The notes under the pieces were generated by a model. That model made no database searches and had not been told where the DNA came from. It worked only from the letters and a program-made list of their open reading frames with translations. Shown piece by piece: positions 35,701 to 45,712 of a stretch of 64,000 nucleotides of DNA. The DNA comes from Neoechinorhynchus agilis. Taxonomy: Eukaryota > Acanthocephala. Positions within the stretch are counted from its first letter, which is position 1. Each line of letters begins with the position of its first letter. A program made the translations under genes and the position numbers. The DNA is taken from positions 11,098,001 through 11,162,000 of the forward strand of contig CM121341.1 of NCBI GenBank assembly GCA_051530055.1. Direction: 5' to 3'.

Positions 35701-38268
35701 TTGTTACAATCGACAATTCCTGTATTTTGTTCTTAGCGTCTTCTCTGCCTTAAGCTCTTTAATATATGGCGTCTCGTGGTTTCTCGCGGCGGCGGCGTTT
35801 TCGGGAGCAAAATCATAGGGTGCAATGCTGAGCTTTCGGATCTTTTAAACTGGTCGCTCATCCTTCATCCAACATTGAACCGCTAAACAAATAAAATCCG
35901 CTGCAAAAACAAAGGATAATCAATTTTGCGATATTTATATTGCTTTATGGTGATGCAAAAGGTCACAACAAAAACGAAGTCTATAAAAGCATTAGGAAAA
36001 AGCAAAATGGATTCGTTTTTTTCTGAAAATTCTCTGCATTTCCAATCAATTCGCTTGCAAATCTTTCGTATTTTCATTAAATTCCTTTACAATTCCTGTA
36101 TTTTGTTCTAAATTTTTCTCTGCCTTGAGCTCCTAATAATTTGGCGTCTCGTGGTTTCTCGCGGTTGCGTCGTTTTCGGGAGCAAAATCATAGGGTGCAA
36201 TGCAGAGCTTTCGGATCTTTTAAACTGGTCGCTCATCCTTCATCCAACATTGAAGCGCTAAACAAATAAAATCCGCTGCAAAAACAAAGGATAATCAATT
36301 TTGCGATATTTATATTTCTTTATGGTGATGCAAAAGGTCACAACAAAAACGAATTCTATAAAAGCATTAGGAAAAAGCAAAATGGATTCGTTTTTTTCTG
36401 AAAATTCTCTCCATTTCCAATCAATTCGCCTGCAAATCTTTCGTATTTTCATTAAATTCCATCGACAATTCCTGTATTTTGTTCTAAATTTTTCTCTGCC
36501 CCAAGCTCTTTATAATTTGGCGTCTCGTGGTTTCTCTCGGTTGCGTCGTTTTCGGGAGCAAAATCATTGGGTGCAATGCTGAGCTTTCAGATTTTTTAAA
36601 CTGGTCGCTCATCCGGCATCCAACATTGAACTGCTGAACAAATAAACTCCGCTGACAAAACAAAACATAATCAATTAGACGACATTTTTGTTCTTTACGG
36701 TGATGAAATGTTCACAGCAAAAACGAATTCCATAAAAGCGTTAGGAAAAAGAGCAAAATTGCTTCTCTTTTTTCTTAAAAATTCTCGCCATTTCGAATCA
36801 ATTCGCCTGTATATCTTTCGTATTTTCATTAAATTCCATCGACAATCCCTGTATTTTGTTCTAAACTTCTCTGCCTTAAACTCTTTAAAATTTGGCGTCT
36901 CGTGGTTTTTCGCGGCGGCGTCGTTTTCGGGAACGAAATCATAGGGTGCAATGCTGAGCTGTCAGAATTTTAAACTGGTCGTTCATCCTGTATCCAACAT
37001 TGAACTGCTAAACAAATAAAATCTGCTGCAAAAAAAGGATAATCAGTTAGGCGATATTTTTATTTCTTTACGGTGATGAAATGTTCACAACAAAAACGAA
37101 TTCCATAAAAGCGTTAGGAAAAAGGTAAATTGCTTCGCTTTTTCAGAAAATTCTCTGCATTTCTAATCAATTCGCCTGCAAATCTTTCGTATTTTCATTA
37201 AATTCCTTTACAATTCCTGTATTTTGTTCTAAATTTTTCTCTGCCTTGAGCTCCTAATAATTTGGCGTCTCGTGGTTTCTCGCGGTTGCGTCGTTTTCGG
37301 GAGCAAAATCATTGGGTGCAATGCTGAGCTTTCAGATTTTTTAAACTGATAGCTCATCCGGCATCCAACATTGAACTGCTGAACAAATAAACTCCGCTGC
37401 AAAGCAAAGGATAATCAATTAGGCGATATTTTTATTTCTTTGTGGTGATACAAATGTTCACAAAAAAAACGAATTCCATAAGAGCGTTAAGCAAAAGGAA
37501 TAATGATTCGTTTTTTATGGAAATTCTCGCCATTTATAAGCAAAACGCTTGTAAATCTTTCGAATATTCATTAAAACCCATCGGCAATTCCTGTATTTTG
37601 TTCTAAACGTCTTCTCTGCCTTAAGTTCCTAATAATTTGGCGTCTCGTGGTTTCTCGCGGTTGCGTCGTTTTCGGGAGCAAAATCATTGGGTGCAATGCT
37701 GAGCTTTCAGATTTTTTAAACTGATAGCTCATCCGGCATCCGACATTGAACTGCTGAACAAATAAACTCCGCTGCAAAGCAAAGGATAATCAATTAGGCG
37801 ATATTTTTATTTCTTTGTGGTGATACAAATGTTCACAACAAAAACGAATTCCATAAAAGCGTTAGGAAAAAGAGCAAAATTGCTTCTCTTTTTTTCTTAA
37901 AAATTCTCGCCATTTCGAATCAATTCGCCTGCAAATCTTTCGTATTTTCATTAAATTCCATCGACAATTCCTGTATTTTGTTATAAAATTTTTCTCTGCC
38001 CCAAGCTCTTTATAATTTGGCGTCTCGTGGTTTCTCGCGGTTGCGTCGTTTTCGGGAGCAAAATCATTGGGTGCAATGCTGAGCTTTCAGATTTTTTAAA
38101 CTGGTCGCTCATCCGGCATCCAACATTGAACTGCTAAACAATTAAAATCTGCTGCAAAAAAAAGGATAATCAGTTAGGCGATATTTTTATTTCTTTACGG
38201 TGATGAAATGTTCACAACAAAAACGAATTCCATAAAAGCGTTAGGAAAAAGGTAAATTGCTTCGCTTA
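35701..38268 (-). repeat. Satellite block C, inverted ~375 bp units (seven)
   Basis: Reverse-oriented markers (CATCCAACATTGAA-like) lie at about 35867, 36241, 36617, 36991, 37362, 37737 and 38117, a spacing of 371-380 bp. Content is as in blocks A and B but on the opposite strand. The block ends abruptly at ~38268 inside a unit, where RPN1 exon 1 copy 2 begins (CTTCGCTTAAGAGAAAATCG). Confidence 0.95.
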
Positions 38269-39391
38269 AGAGAAAATCGACAACGAATTGAACGTTCACT
38301 TTAGCGTTTTATAAGGCGAGTAAAAATAAAGATTTCCTTCGTATCGGACGAACTGTGATTCAGTCTGAACGATTTTTTCAGGTAAAATTTGGTATAAATC
38401 GGTATAAATGGCATCAACTACAATCTTTACATAATCACTTCCGTTGAGCTTTAAAGCAACAGAGCATTTAACGTTTGATTGACAGCTAGAAAAATCTTCA
38501 ATAATCTCAGCTGGCCCGTTATCCACTGAGGCAGCTAAATAAGCAATCTTACCAATCAACCGCGGTTCTATCAGGTATTCGTAATCCGTTTCGGAGTTCG
38601 CATTTCCGGCTATGATTGTAGTTCTCGAGCGAACAAGCTGCGACGAGAGATCGAATTCACGCGATACCCTCTTGTTTATGAAACTATTTGCTTCGATGGC
38701 CAAACTTAGAAACGTGAGAAACGAGAAGAGAGAAAATGAGCAGAAATCCATCAAAGCGCTTATGTATACCACGGAATTCTGCTTAGTTTTTAATAAAATG
38801 AAGACTTTGAAACGTCACATGAACGAAGTTTTGGTTTTTCAGATCGATAGCGCGTTTTTAAAATTATTGGAAATAAGAATGGTCACTCGGAAGGTCATAA
38901 CAAAAAGCAAAAAGAAAAATGCTACGATTTATCCTTATTACATTCTCATTATTTCCAAAACAAAACACAGAATCGTCATTTCTTAGCAAAGAGGAGTTGA
39001 TTCTTTCGTTTAGTCGTTACTTGCCATCGACATGCCCGCAATTTTGTTATAGACGTCGTCGCTTCTGTCCTAAGCTCTCTATAAAAAGCACGCCCCGTGG
39101 TTTTCTGCGGTGGTGTCGTTAGAGGGAGCGAAATTATGGGGTGCAATGGTGAGCTTTCAGATTTGTAAGCTGTATGCTCAATCCTGCATCCAACATTGAA
39201 CCGCTGCGCAAACCGAGTTGGGGATTGTTACGCCATTTCTGAATCTTTGCTGAAACTTCTGCGATGCTTGGTCGAACGGCATCAATTTTCCCGCACTTTT
39301 CACTCCGGAGACTCCAAGGGACAATTTGCTCTTAGCAATCGGTTTCTGGCAAATGAAGTCCAAAGGAGACTGCTCCTTTCCCACGGAACTG
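38269..39391. repeat. Segmental duplication, distal copy
   Basis: This is the second copy of 34073-35195. Homology begins within 2 bases of the RPN1 exon 1 splice donor: the parental TTTTCTCTTG then GTAG becomes TTTTCTCTTAAGCGAAGC on the minus strand. It is followed to ~39569 by module-flank sequence that resembles copy B (ATCTTTTCCTTATCTCTTC) more than copy C. Confidence 0.95.
38275..38751 (-). pseudogene. Duplicated RPN1 exon 1 fragment
   Basis: This encodes the same signal peptide and first ~155 residues as RPN1 exon 1, still fully open from the ATG at 38749-38751 to VRYEGNLYFYSPYKTLK. The normal splice donor is lost at the duplication breakpoint and the frame runs into satellite sequence and a stop. 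Because the 5' flank is also duplicated it may be transcribed, giving at most a truncated lumenal fragment. The near identity implies a recent event or continuing gene conversion. Confidence 0.9.
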
Positions 39392-39569
39392 TTGATGCGC
39401 TGCTAGATCTTTTCCTTATCTCTTCTAAAACTGATCTCCTCGAAGAGAGATGGAATGTCGCTACCAAAACCCTACGTTTCAGAGGATTCACCATGCTGTG
39501 ACCATTGTGCCCATTAATAGTTTTGGGCAATCGAATTCGTGGGTTCCTGTGCTCTCTCGGTCTTGGCAA

Positions 39570-40267
39570 GTTATTAAACTAAGGGATTGAAAAGCAATGA
39601 GAAAAACCAAAGGAGCATTTGGTTGCGGTAGCGAACCAAGGCAGTTTAGGAATTCTATCTAAAATCAAGGGTCTGACCAACGTTTTTTTTGTATTGTGAT
39701 AGTTTGAGTACTTCATTTTTCTAATCGAAGTCGATAAGATTAGTCGTTAATTTAAGATTGCTAGGAATGGCTGCCTTGCGATTTTGGCGCTGAGCAACGT
39801 TCGAGTGAGCTGGCCAAGTGGTTTTATCAAGCGTAGCTGCACAACTCGACGTTGCTAGTGGTCGTTTATTCCGCTAGAAAAAGTCGATGGGAACGAGGAG
39901 CTCGAAGCATTTCGATAATTTGTTGGTCCGGCCGAAGGAGTTTATCCATGCAAGCAGTCAAATAGCACCGCGGATGCTACCGTCCTCTAATTTTTCAGAT
40001 CTTCGTCTTCCGAACGCTTAGTTCGAGGACTCTTGGACACTACAATTGACAGAATAGTGTAGGAAGTACTTGCAGCGTTAATCGGGTGGCTTAAAGAGGT
40101 TGTAGGTTGTACTCACGGGACACGCAATGAAGTTTTAGCGAACCCGAGAAGGAGTGTCCACAGGATTTCGCCTGGAGGCTCTTCATTAACCGCCTCGATC
40201 AAGTCTCCGAGTTTCACCACTATCATAAATCTCGCTGACGAAGAATACATCGGATTAAGCGAGCGTT
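39570..40267. other. Intergenic, nothing recognised
   Basis: This is non-repetitive sequence beyond the distal duplication. A poly-T run is at 39684. No protein family was seen in either strand. Any 3' UTR of the minus-strand genes to the right would fall here. Confidence 0.4.
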
Positions 40268-40270
40268 CTA

Positions 40271-40510
40271 TGCTGGGAGGTTTCGTAGCGCAGCCAAATC
40301 CTCATTGATTTGATCGATTGTGGGTGTAACATTTTCCTGGCACACCTCATTGATTGCAGGAAGGGTACTCGAATGTGGCTTATGGGAGCCGGAACATTTG
40401 GATCCTCGACGGTGACCGAACACTGTTATTGGCCGTTGTTTCGTGATTATCGGTTGTCCCACGTCGACCTTCCTTTTCCCGTTTTCTTTGCGCATTGTTC
40501 CCAACATCAT
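40271..40510 (-). CDS. Hypothetical small basic protein
   Basis: The ATG-initiated minus-strand frame has ~79 codons, with an N-terminal basic patch (MRKENGKRKVDV), a Ser/His-rich centre and an acidic helical tail (IDQINEDLAALRNLPA). A second minus frame is also open over 40380-40601. An acceptor-like TTATCACAG lies at about 40540, so an upstream exon is possible. It lies 100 bp downstream of the LIM gene on the same strand. The family is unknown and it may be chance. Confidence 0.3.
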
Positions 40511-40610
40511 CAAGCGAAAATCCTTCGGGATGATAGAATTGCTGTGATAATAATCCCTGTTTCATCCGGGAACCACAACTACACTCAATATTTATTCTCA
40601 AAAATTCACT

Positions 40611-41441
40611 TTATTCGACGTCCAAATTATCCATACCGCGCGGATCGTCCGATCGCTCACACTCTTCGCACATTATCTTTCCCTTTTCCGTTCCATAAAC
40701 TCGGAGCTGCGTACTCATTGTTCTGTTACAAAACCCGCATACAAAACACTCGGGACAATAGGATTGAGCGCGACATACGATTCGAAGGTCTTTCAGTTTC
40801 AACTTTTTGCCACATTGAACGCATTCATCGACCATTGCGTCCTGACATTTTAAACAAAACACTTGACTTCCTACTCTTAAAATATCCATTTCCTCAATCT
40901 TTTTATTACAATGCTCACAAAAAAAGCAGTCTGCATGGAAGAGTGTCGAATCGTTCATCAAAACAACTTCTCCTTCTTCAATAAGTTTCTTACATTGGAA
41001 ACAATCCTTTTCAGTGATCATATCAGCCGCACCGAACACACGAACTGAACAACAATCTGAACAATTCAAATCATTGTTGTCTCGTACAAAGTCTGTATTT
41101 TCCAACCGCTTCTCGCATTTTTTGCACTTTAGACAATCATAATGAACAAAATCATTGCGACCAATTACTAGCGTTTGTTGTTCTCCTTCAAAAAGCAGTT
41201 GATTGCATACTACGCATTTCAGATTCGAACTACACTGTGAACAATAAATAAGAAATTCGTCATTCGAGGACGTGGATATGCACTTCATTAAATATCGACT
41301 TTGTTTCATGTTTTCACCGCAATCAGCGCATTTTAGACAATCCGCATGAATACGAGTATCGTTCACTAAAACGTGATCTTTTAAATCGCGGATTTCTAAT
41401 TTGCAAATTGGACATCTAAATGAGTACTTGGAGGACAGCAT
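40611..41441 (-). CDS. Four-LIM-domain protein
   Basis: A single-exon ORF of 276 residues with four consecutive LIM zinc-binding domains, which mediate protein-protein contacts in cytoskeleton and nucleus. Approximate ranges are: LIM1 residues 10-70 (CPICKLEI, HADCLKCADC, CSQC), LIM2 75-135 (CVVCNQLL, HYDCLKCKKC, CSDC), LIM3 147-200 (CFQCKKLI, HADCFFCEHC, CLKC) and LIM4 206-262 (CVQCGKKL, YCPECFVCGFC, CEEC). In LIM4 the usual His before the central Cys cluster is Cys. The protein has nothing else but short tails, so it resembles FHL or LIMS (PINCH) proteins in layout, though I cannot choose between them. ATG at 41439-41441. There are no introns, unlike most neighbours; retroposed origin is possible. 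Confidence 0.9.
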   Translation of the reverse strand: MLSSKYSFRCPICKLEIRDLKDHVLVNDTRIHADCLKCADCGENMKQSRYLMKCISTSSNDEFLIYCSQCSSNLKCVVCNQLLFEGEQQTLVIGRNDFVHYDCLKCKKCEKRLENTDFVRDNNDLNCSDCCSVRVFGAADMITEKDCFQCKKLIEEGEVVLMNDSTLFHADCFFCEHCNKKIEEMDILRVGSQVFCLKCQDAMVDECVQCGKKLKLKDLRIVCRAQSYCPECFVCGFCNRTMSTQLRVYGTEKGKIMCEECERSDDPRGMDNLDVE

Positions 41442-41579
41442 GTTTAAATAAATCGAGTAAAATTTACTTGCAACTAAAATGATTCTATGGTGATAGTTAT
41501 AAACGATTTAGTGGGAAAAAGAATCGCAAACAAGATAGGAGGCGAAATAGTCAGACGATGTGACTGCATCATTTGTACT

Positions 41580-42560
41580 TTGTTTGATGATTGAGGAAAT
41601 AGAGATTCATTTATTAATTCCCTTTGTGGCAATATTTAGTCCGTATCGTTGGACTTTTTCAGGTTGTAAAAGTGTTTAATGCGCACTTGAACGTCAGTTC
41701 AGAATTTTGATTTTTTAGTAAACAGATAAACCAAGGATCTGTTTGGTTGTTGTAAAGAATTTGTTTCATGGATGTATTTTGTTCGGTGTGATATAGAGAT
41801 TTATTAATTCCTTTGTGACAATATTTCGTCCGTTTCGTTGAACTTTTTCATGTTGCAAAAGTGTTTAATCCACACTTGAAATCTCAGTCCACAATTTTGA
41901 TTTTTTAAAAAACGGATTAACCAAGGATCTGTTTTGTTCCTGTAAAGAATTTGTTCATTCATGTATTTTGTTTGATGTGATATAGAAATTTATTAATTCC
42001 TTTTTTGACAATATTTCATGAGTTTCGTAGGACTTCTTCAGGTTGTAAAAATGTTTAATCCGCATTGGAAATCTCAGTCCAGAATTTTGATCTTTTTTTA
42101 ATAAACAGGTAAACCAAGAATCTGTTTGGTTGTTGTAAAGAATTTGTTTCATGGATGTATATTGTTTGGTGATATAGAGATTAATTAATTCCTTTTTTGA
42201 CAATATTTCATCAGTTCCGTAGGAATTCTTCAGGTTGCAAAAGTGTTTCATTTTCAAGCGCCGATTAAACACTTTTACAACCTGACGATACGGACGAAAT
42301 ATTGTCAAAAAAGGAATTATTAAATCTCTAAATCAGACGAAATAAAATTCATCCATGAACAAATTCTTTAAAACAATTAAACAGATCCTTGGTTTTTCTG
42401 TTTACTAAAAAAATCAAAATTATGGATTGATGTTCAAGTGCGGATTAAACACTTTTACAATTTGAAGAAGTCCCACGAAACGGACGAAATATTGTCACAA
42501 AGGGAAATAATCAATCTCTATATCACCAAACAAAATATATCCATAAACAACTTCTTTACA
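41580..42560. repeat. ~190 bp repeat cluster, tandem then inverted
   Basis: Copies built from TTATTAATTCCTTTTTTGAC, ATATTTCGTCCGTTTCGT, TTGTAAAAGTGTTTAATCCG and GGATCTGTTTGGTTGTTGTA occur head-to-tail at about 41600-41775, 41790-41960, 41970-42165 and 42175-42250. They then occur in reverse orientation at about 42255-42400 and 42430-42560. ORFs here (e.g. 41955-42308 minus) are products of the repeat. The head-to-head junction near 42252 makes a large palindrome. Confidence 0.9.
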
Positions 42561-43580
42561 ACCACCACTTGTGAATTTTCGTGATGGCTCAATAATTCGG
42601 AGGTGTCCAGCCCACAGTTTTTGATCCACAATCCAGCGGCCAATCGCCAAGGGCGGAAAGATTTGCACGAGATCGTCTTCCACCACAATGAGGAGTACGA
42701 TTCTCATTTTATTCTGACTAAGCTGTCCGACATGACCAATTTAGCCAAATGAAGTTCTTTATCGTATAAGTAAAGCAACTTAGGCTTATGATTATTGGGC
42801 ACCGATCTGTCAACCGTGGTGAGGAAGGAGAATTAGCTGCCAGAAATTCATTGATGTCCCGTAGAGCAGATAGCTGGTTGCATCGAAAAAGGAGAATATT
42901 TCTGTCGAAATCCCATGCTATAAAATCATGGCCCGATACCCTGAAAAGGTTTTGTTTTTATATGGCGGAAAAATTGAAGTATTTTATTGAATCTTACAAG
43001 TTTGATAAAGGCACATGATTGTGGCTCCGAAATATCGGATCGCCATAAAAAAGGCATGAACAATTTAATCTTCGTTGGTTTACGGAGCATTTATTTTTCC
43101 AGAAGCAAAGGCCAAGCAAGCCCGCTTAAATAGCCTTATTTATTGTTATTATTTTAGTCGCTCGCTTGTGAACACCCGAGATAAATCATTAAAGACTAAT
43201 GTATACATTCAAGCAATAGAATTGATCGTTTCAGTCATATTTACGGAATCGGTCGATAATGGAAGCATCGAATGTTCAGTTCAACCGATGGAAGATAATA
43301 ACGCCGGCATCAGTTTAAAATTGCCATTGAAAAGACAGTGGTGCTCTAGATTAGAGGTTTTAATGGACAACGAGTCCAGGAACACGGGTTATAAAAACCA
43401 GTCCACAAGATAACGCTATATTGTTTGTGTTTTAGATGACAAACTTGGGCGAAATGTCGGAATCATCCAACGTGAAATATCGGGGAAATAAATTAGTGAA
43501 TTTAGATCAGAGGGTTGGCAAAACTAAGAAATAGAGTCAGACATCAACTTTAATATATTATAATAACACGTTTTATTTTG
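42561..43580. other. Region with unrecognised short ORFs
   Basis: Plus-strand ORFs at 42788-43018 and 43075-43413 lie close together. The second (MVYGAFIFPEAKAKQARLNS, and later FTESVDNGSIECSVQP) has protein-like composition but no family that I recognise. 42950-43005 (TATGGCGGAAAAATTGAAGT) recurs near 56895, and 43455-43500 (CCAACGTGAAATATC) recurs near 49230, so parts of this region are dispersed repeats. Confidence 0.3.
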
Positions 43581-43669
43581 TTAAAGGGGAGGAATTAAGT
43601 ACCTCTGAATCCTCGTGAACACCTGAATTAGTGAACACTTGAATACTGTCAGGATAAATAAATGTGATT

Positions 43670-43905
43670 GTCTACTTTGGAGTGGATGACGGATCTGAAC
43701 TTTGGGGTGGGATACGGGTCCGGAGAGGTGGATTAAGGATCCGGAATTTGGAGTGGATGAAGGATGAAGGAAGAAGATGAATAACGGATCCTGAAATTTG
43801 GAGTGGATGACGGATCCGAAATTCAGCGTGGATGAAGGATCCGGAACGTGGATGACGAATCCAGAAGTGGATGTGGATGACGAATCCGGATGACGGTTGA
43901 CTGAT
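43670..43905. repeat. Minisatellite of GGATGACGGATCCGAA-type units
   Basis: Irregular repeats of GTGGATGACGGATCCGAAAT and TTTGGAGTGGATGAAGGAT, ~25-35 bp each, run from about 43675 to 43905. The low-complexity minus-strand ORFs (Ser/Pro/His repeats such as SSTPNSGSLIH) arise from it and are not genes. Confidence 0.9.
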
Positions 43906-44440
43906 GATTGATTCATATCGAGTGTTCATAAGCGACCGACCTAAATAAAAATCCAATAAACAGACCGAATACAATCCTCAGTATTTATTGATTTTACCGT
44001 CTTCATTGCCACCTTCATACTATGGTTTTCGTAGTGTGACGACCCTCGGACTCAAATGTTTTGATAATAGCAACGTGAAGTAATTTCATTTTAATATTCC
44101 GTGCTCCACGAGGCATAATGAGAAATTCTGAAGAAGTTTCACTTAGAGGACGAAATGCTAAATTGTAATACTTCGCCTGAACCGAGAAATTGCTTTATTT
44201 TGACACTGTTTGAAGATTGCACTATTCTGAAGTTTGTTTTGGCGAAAAAAATTAAAGGAATTTTGGTCAAATCCGATTATTTTCGAAGCTTCATGGGAGA
44301 TTTCAAGTGGCCGAGCAAAGAGCCATTAAGGCCGAAGAGGAAATATTAGGAAACTGCTTTTCTCATACTAAAAAGGGAGCTTCCAAAATCCTTAAAACAT
44401 ATTTCAAATGAATCAATGCTTTGATTTAATTGGAAGGAAA

Positions 44441-44752
44441 TCAAATAAAGATTGAGGTGCAAGGGGCGAGACGGCTAAAATTGAGCAGATCGTTTCTTAG
44501 GGGATAAAAAATACGACACCAATTTTCCCTAAATTCCCTTCCATCTCCACCCCAATTTTCCCCATAAAACCTTTTCATGCGTCCACTGCGATTCCGGGTA
44601 TCGTCCCCTGTCGTGCCACATCGACGGCGTATTCCGTCAATCGAGGACTCGCTACTTTGCGCCCTATGTGCTCGTTTCCGACTAGAAACTCGGGAGCGAG
44701 GACGAGAAGGCGAGTCACCGTAACGATAACGCCGGCTCCGATGATATCTCAT
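44441..44752 (-). CDS. Possible Arg/Ser-rich exon
   Basis: The minus-strand frame starts at an ATG immediately after a strong acceptor (TTTTTTAG at ~44755). It reads RYHRSRRYRYGDSPSRPRSR, then an acidic/Gly part (FYGENWGGDGREF), and stops at 44441. The composition recalls SR-type splicing proteins, but there is no RRM and no upstream exon was identified. It may be the last exon of a gene whose start is to the right, or chance. Confidence 0.3.
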   Translation of the reverse strand: MRYHRSRRYRYGDSPSRPRSRVSSRKRAHRAQSSESSIDGIRRRCGTTGDDTRNRSGRMKRFYGENWGGDGREFRENWCRIFYPLRNDLLNFSRLAPCTSIFI

Positions 44753-45150
44753 CTAAAAAACAAATTCAAAGAAAGATTAATCAATTTGGTCTGAGATCAT
44801 GCGAACATACAAAATGTGACTTACACACAAAAATCAAAACTCAAATTGTTGGAGTTGAACGTTTTGCAAAAAATCCATTAAAGGTGCTTTGAACGCAAAT
44901 TCGCAATGCGAAAAAGCACGATTGTTCCCAAGATACTTAAGATTTTTGAGCAAAGACAAACAATACTTAGAAGTTAATGAAACAAACTGTTTACCGTTGT
45001 CACATACCGACAAATAATACTCGCTAGAAACTAATTAGTTCGATTGAGTTTTTCCTTCGAGGGGCTCAGTTCATTTTCTCTATACGGTGAGTTTTTCACT
45101 AGAAGATTTATTTGTAAACATGCAAATTTTCGAGGCCTCAACCTCCTTAT
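44753..45150. other. Intergenic; left part of a dispersed repeat
   Basis: No gene seen. 45026-45230 contains an inverted pair (CTATACGGTGAGTTTTTCAC and its mirror GGGAAAAACTCGCCATATAG) flanked by ACTAATTAG on both sides. This is consistent with a MITE nested at the end of the dispersed repeat that follows. Confidence 0.5.
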
Positions 45151-45540
45151 CAAGTATTGTTTGTAAGTTTCAAATAATCTCGACGAGGGAAAAACTCGCC
45201 ATATAGAAAAAAGGCAACTAATTAGTGGCATTGCTTGGATAGCCATTTCGCAACTTTGTTCTGAAAGACAGCTTGAAATCGGGAAAAGAATATTTGGTGT
45301 TTGATCAAAAAGGTCTTAGCTATTTTACCTTTTTTTGGTCGAAGTGTTTGAGGATTCACCGGATTTAACCAAAATTCCTTCATGTTTCCGAGGCAAACAA
45401 TCATTGTTTGTTGGAACATTGCACTATTCTGGTGTTTGTTTATGGCGTAAAAATTAAAGGAATTTTGGTTCCGATTGCTTTCGAAGGCAAATCTTGTACG
45501 CGTCTATCACAAGGTTTCTGGTAAGTTTTCTACCATTTAA
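45150..45540. repeat. Dispersed repeat, copy also at window end (inverted)
   Basis: This segment is nearly identical, in reverse orientation, to 63611-64000. Translations of the matching 65-codon frames differ at only two residues. Partial copies occur at ~8432-8530 and ~44205-44290. It carries no recognised protein and is probably a non-autonomous transposable element. Confidence 0.9.
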
Positions 45541-45712
45541 GTTCCACGTACAAGAATGCGCCTCCTACAACAACAATCGGATTTAATCAAAAATCCTTTA
45601 AATTTTTCGTCATATTTTGACACTACATCAAAATGACGTCACGATCGACTACGGCAGAATCCTAAGTAAGGGGTTGCATGGCTCCAGGTTTTCGTAAGCT
45701 GAGAATCCAAAG

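Noticed and set aside
14960-38268. Tandem ~375 bp units considered as a CRISPR-like or rRNA spacer array
   Set aside because: Units are contiguous diverged repeats without short direct repeats and unique spacers, in a eukaryotic context, and contain no rRNA sequence.
40310-40984. 224-codon plus-strand ORF
   Set aside because: Antisense to the four-LIM gene and the small ORF next to it; a shadow frame rich in His, Arg and Tyr.
43581-43974. Minus-strand Ser/Pro/His-rich ORFs of ~100 codons
   Set aside because: Created by the GGATGACGGATCC-type minisatellite and open in more than one frame.
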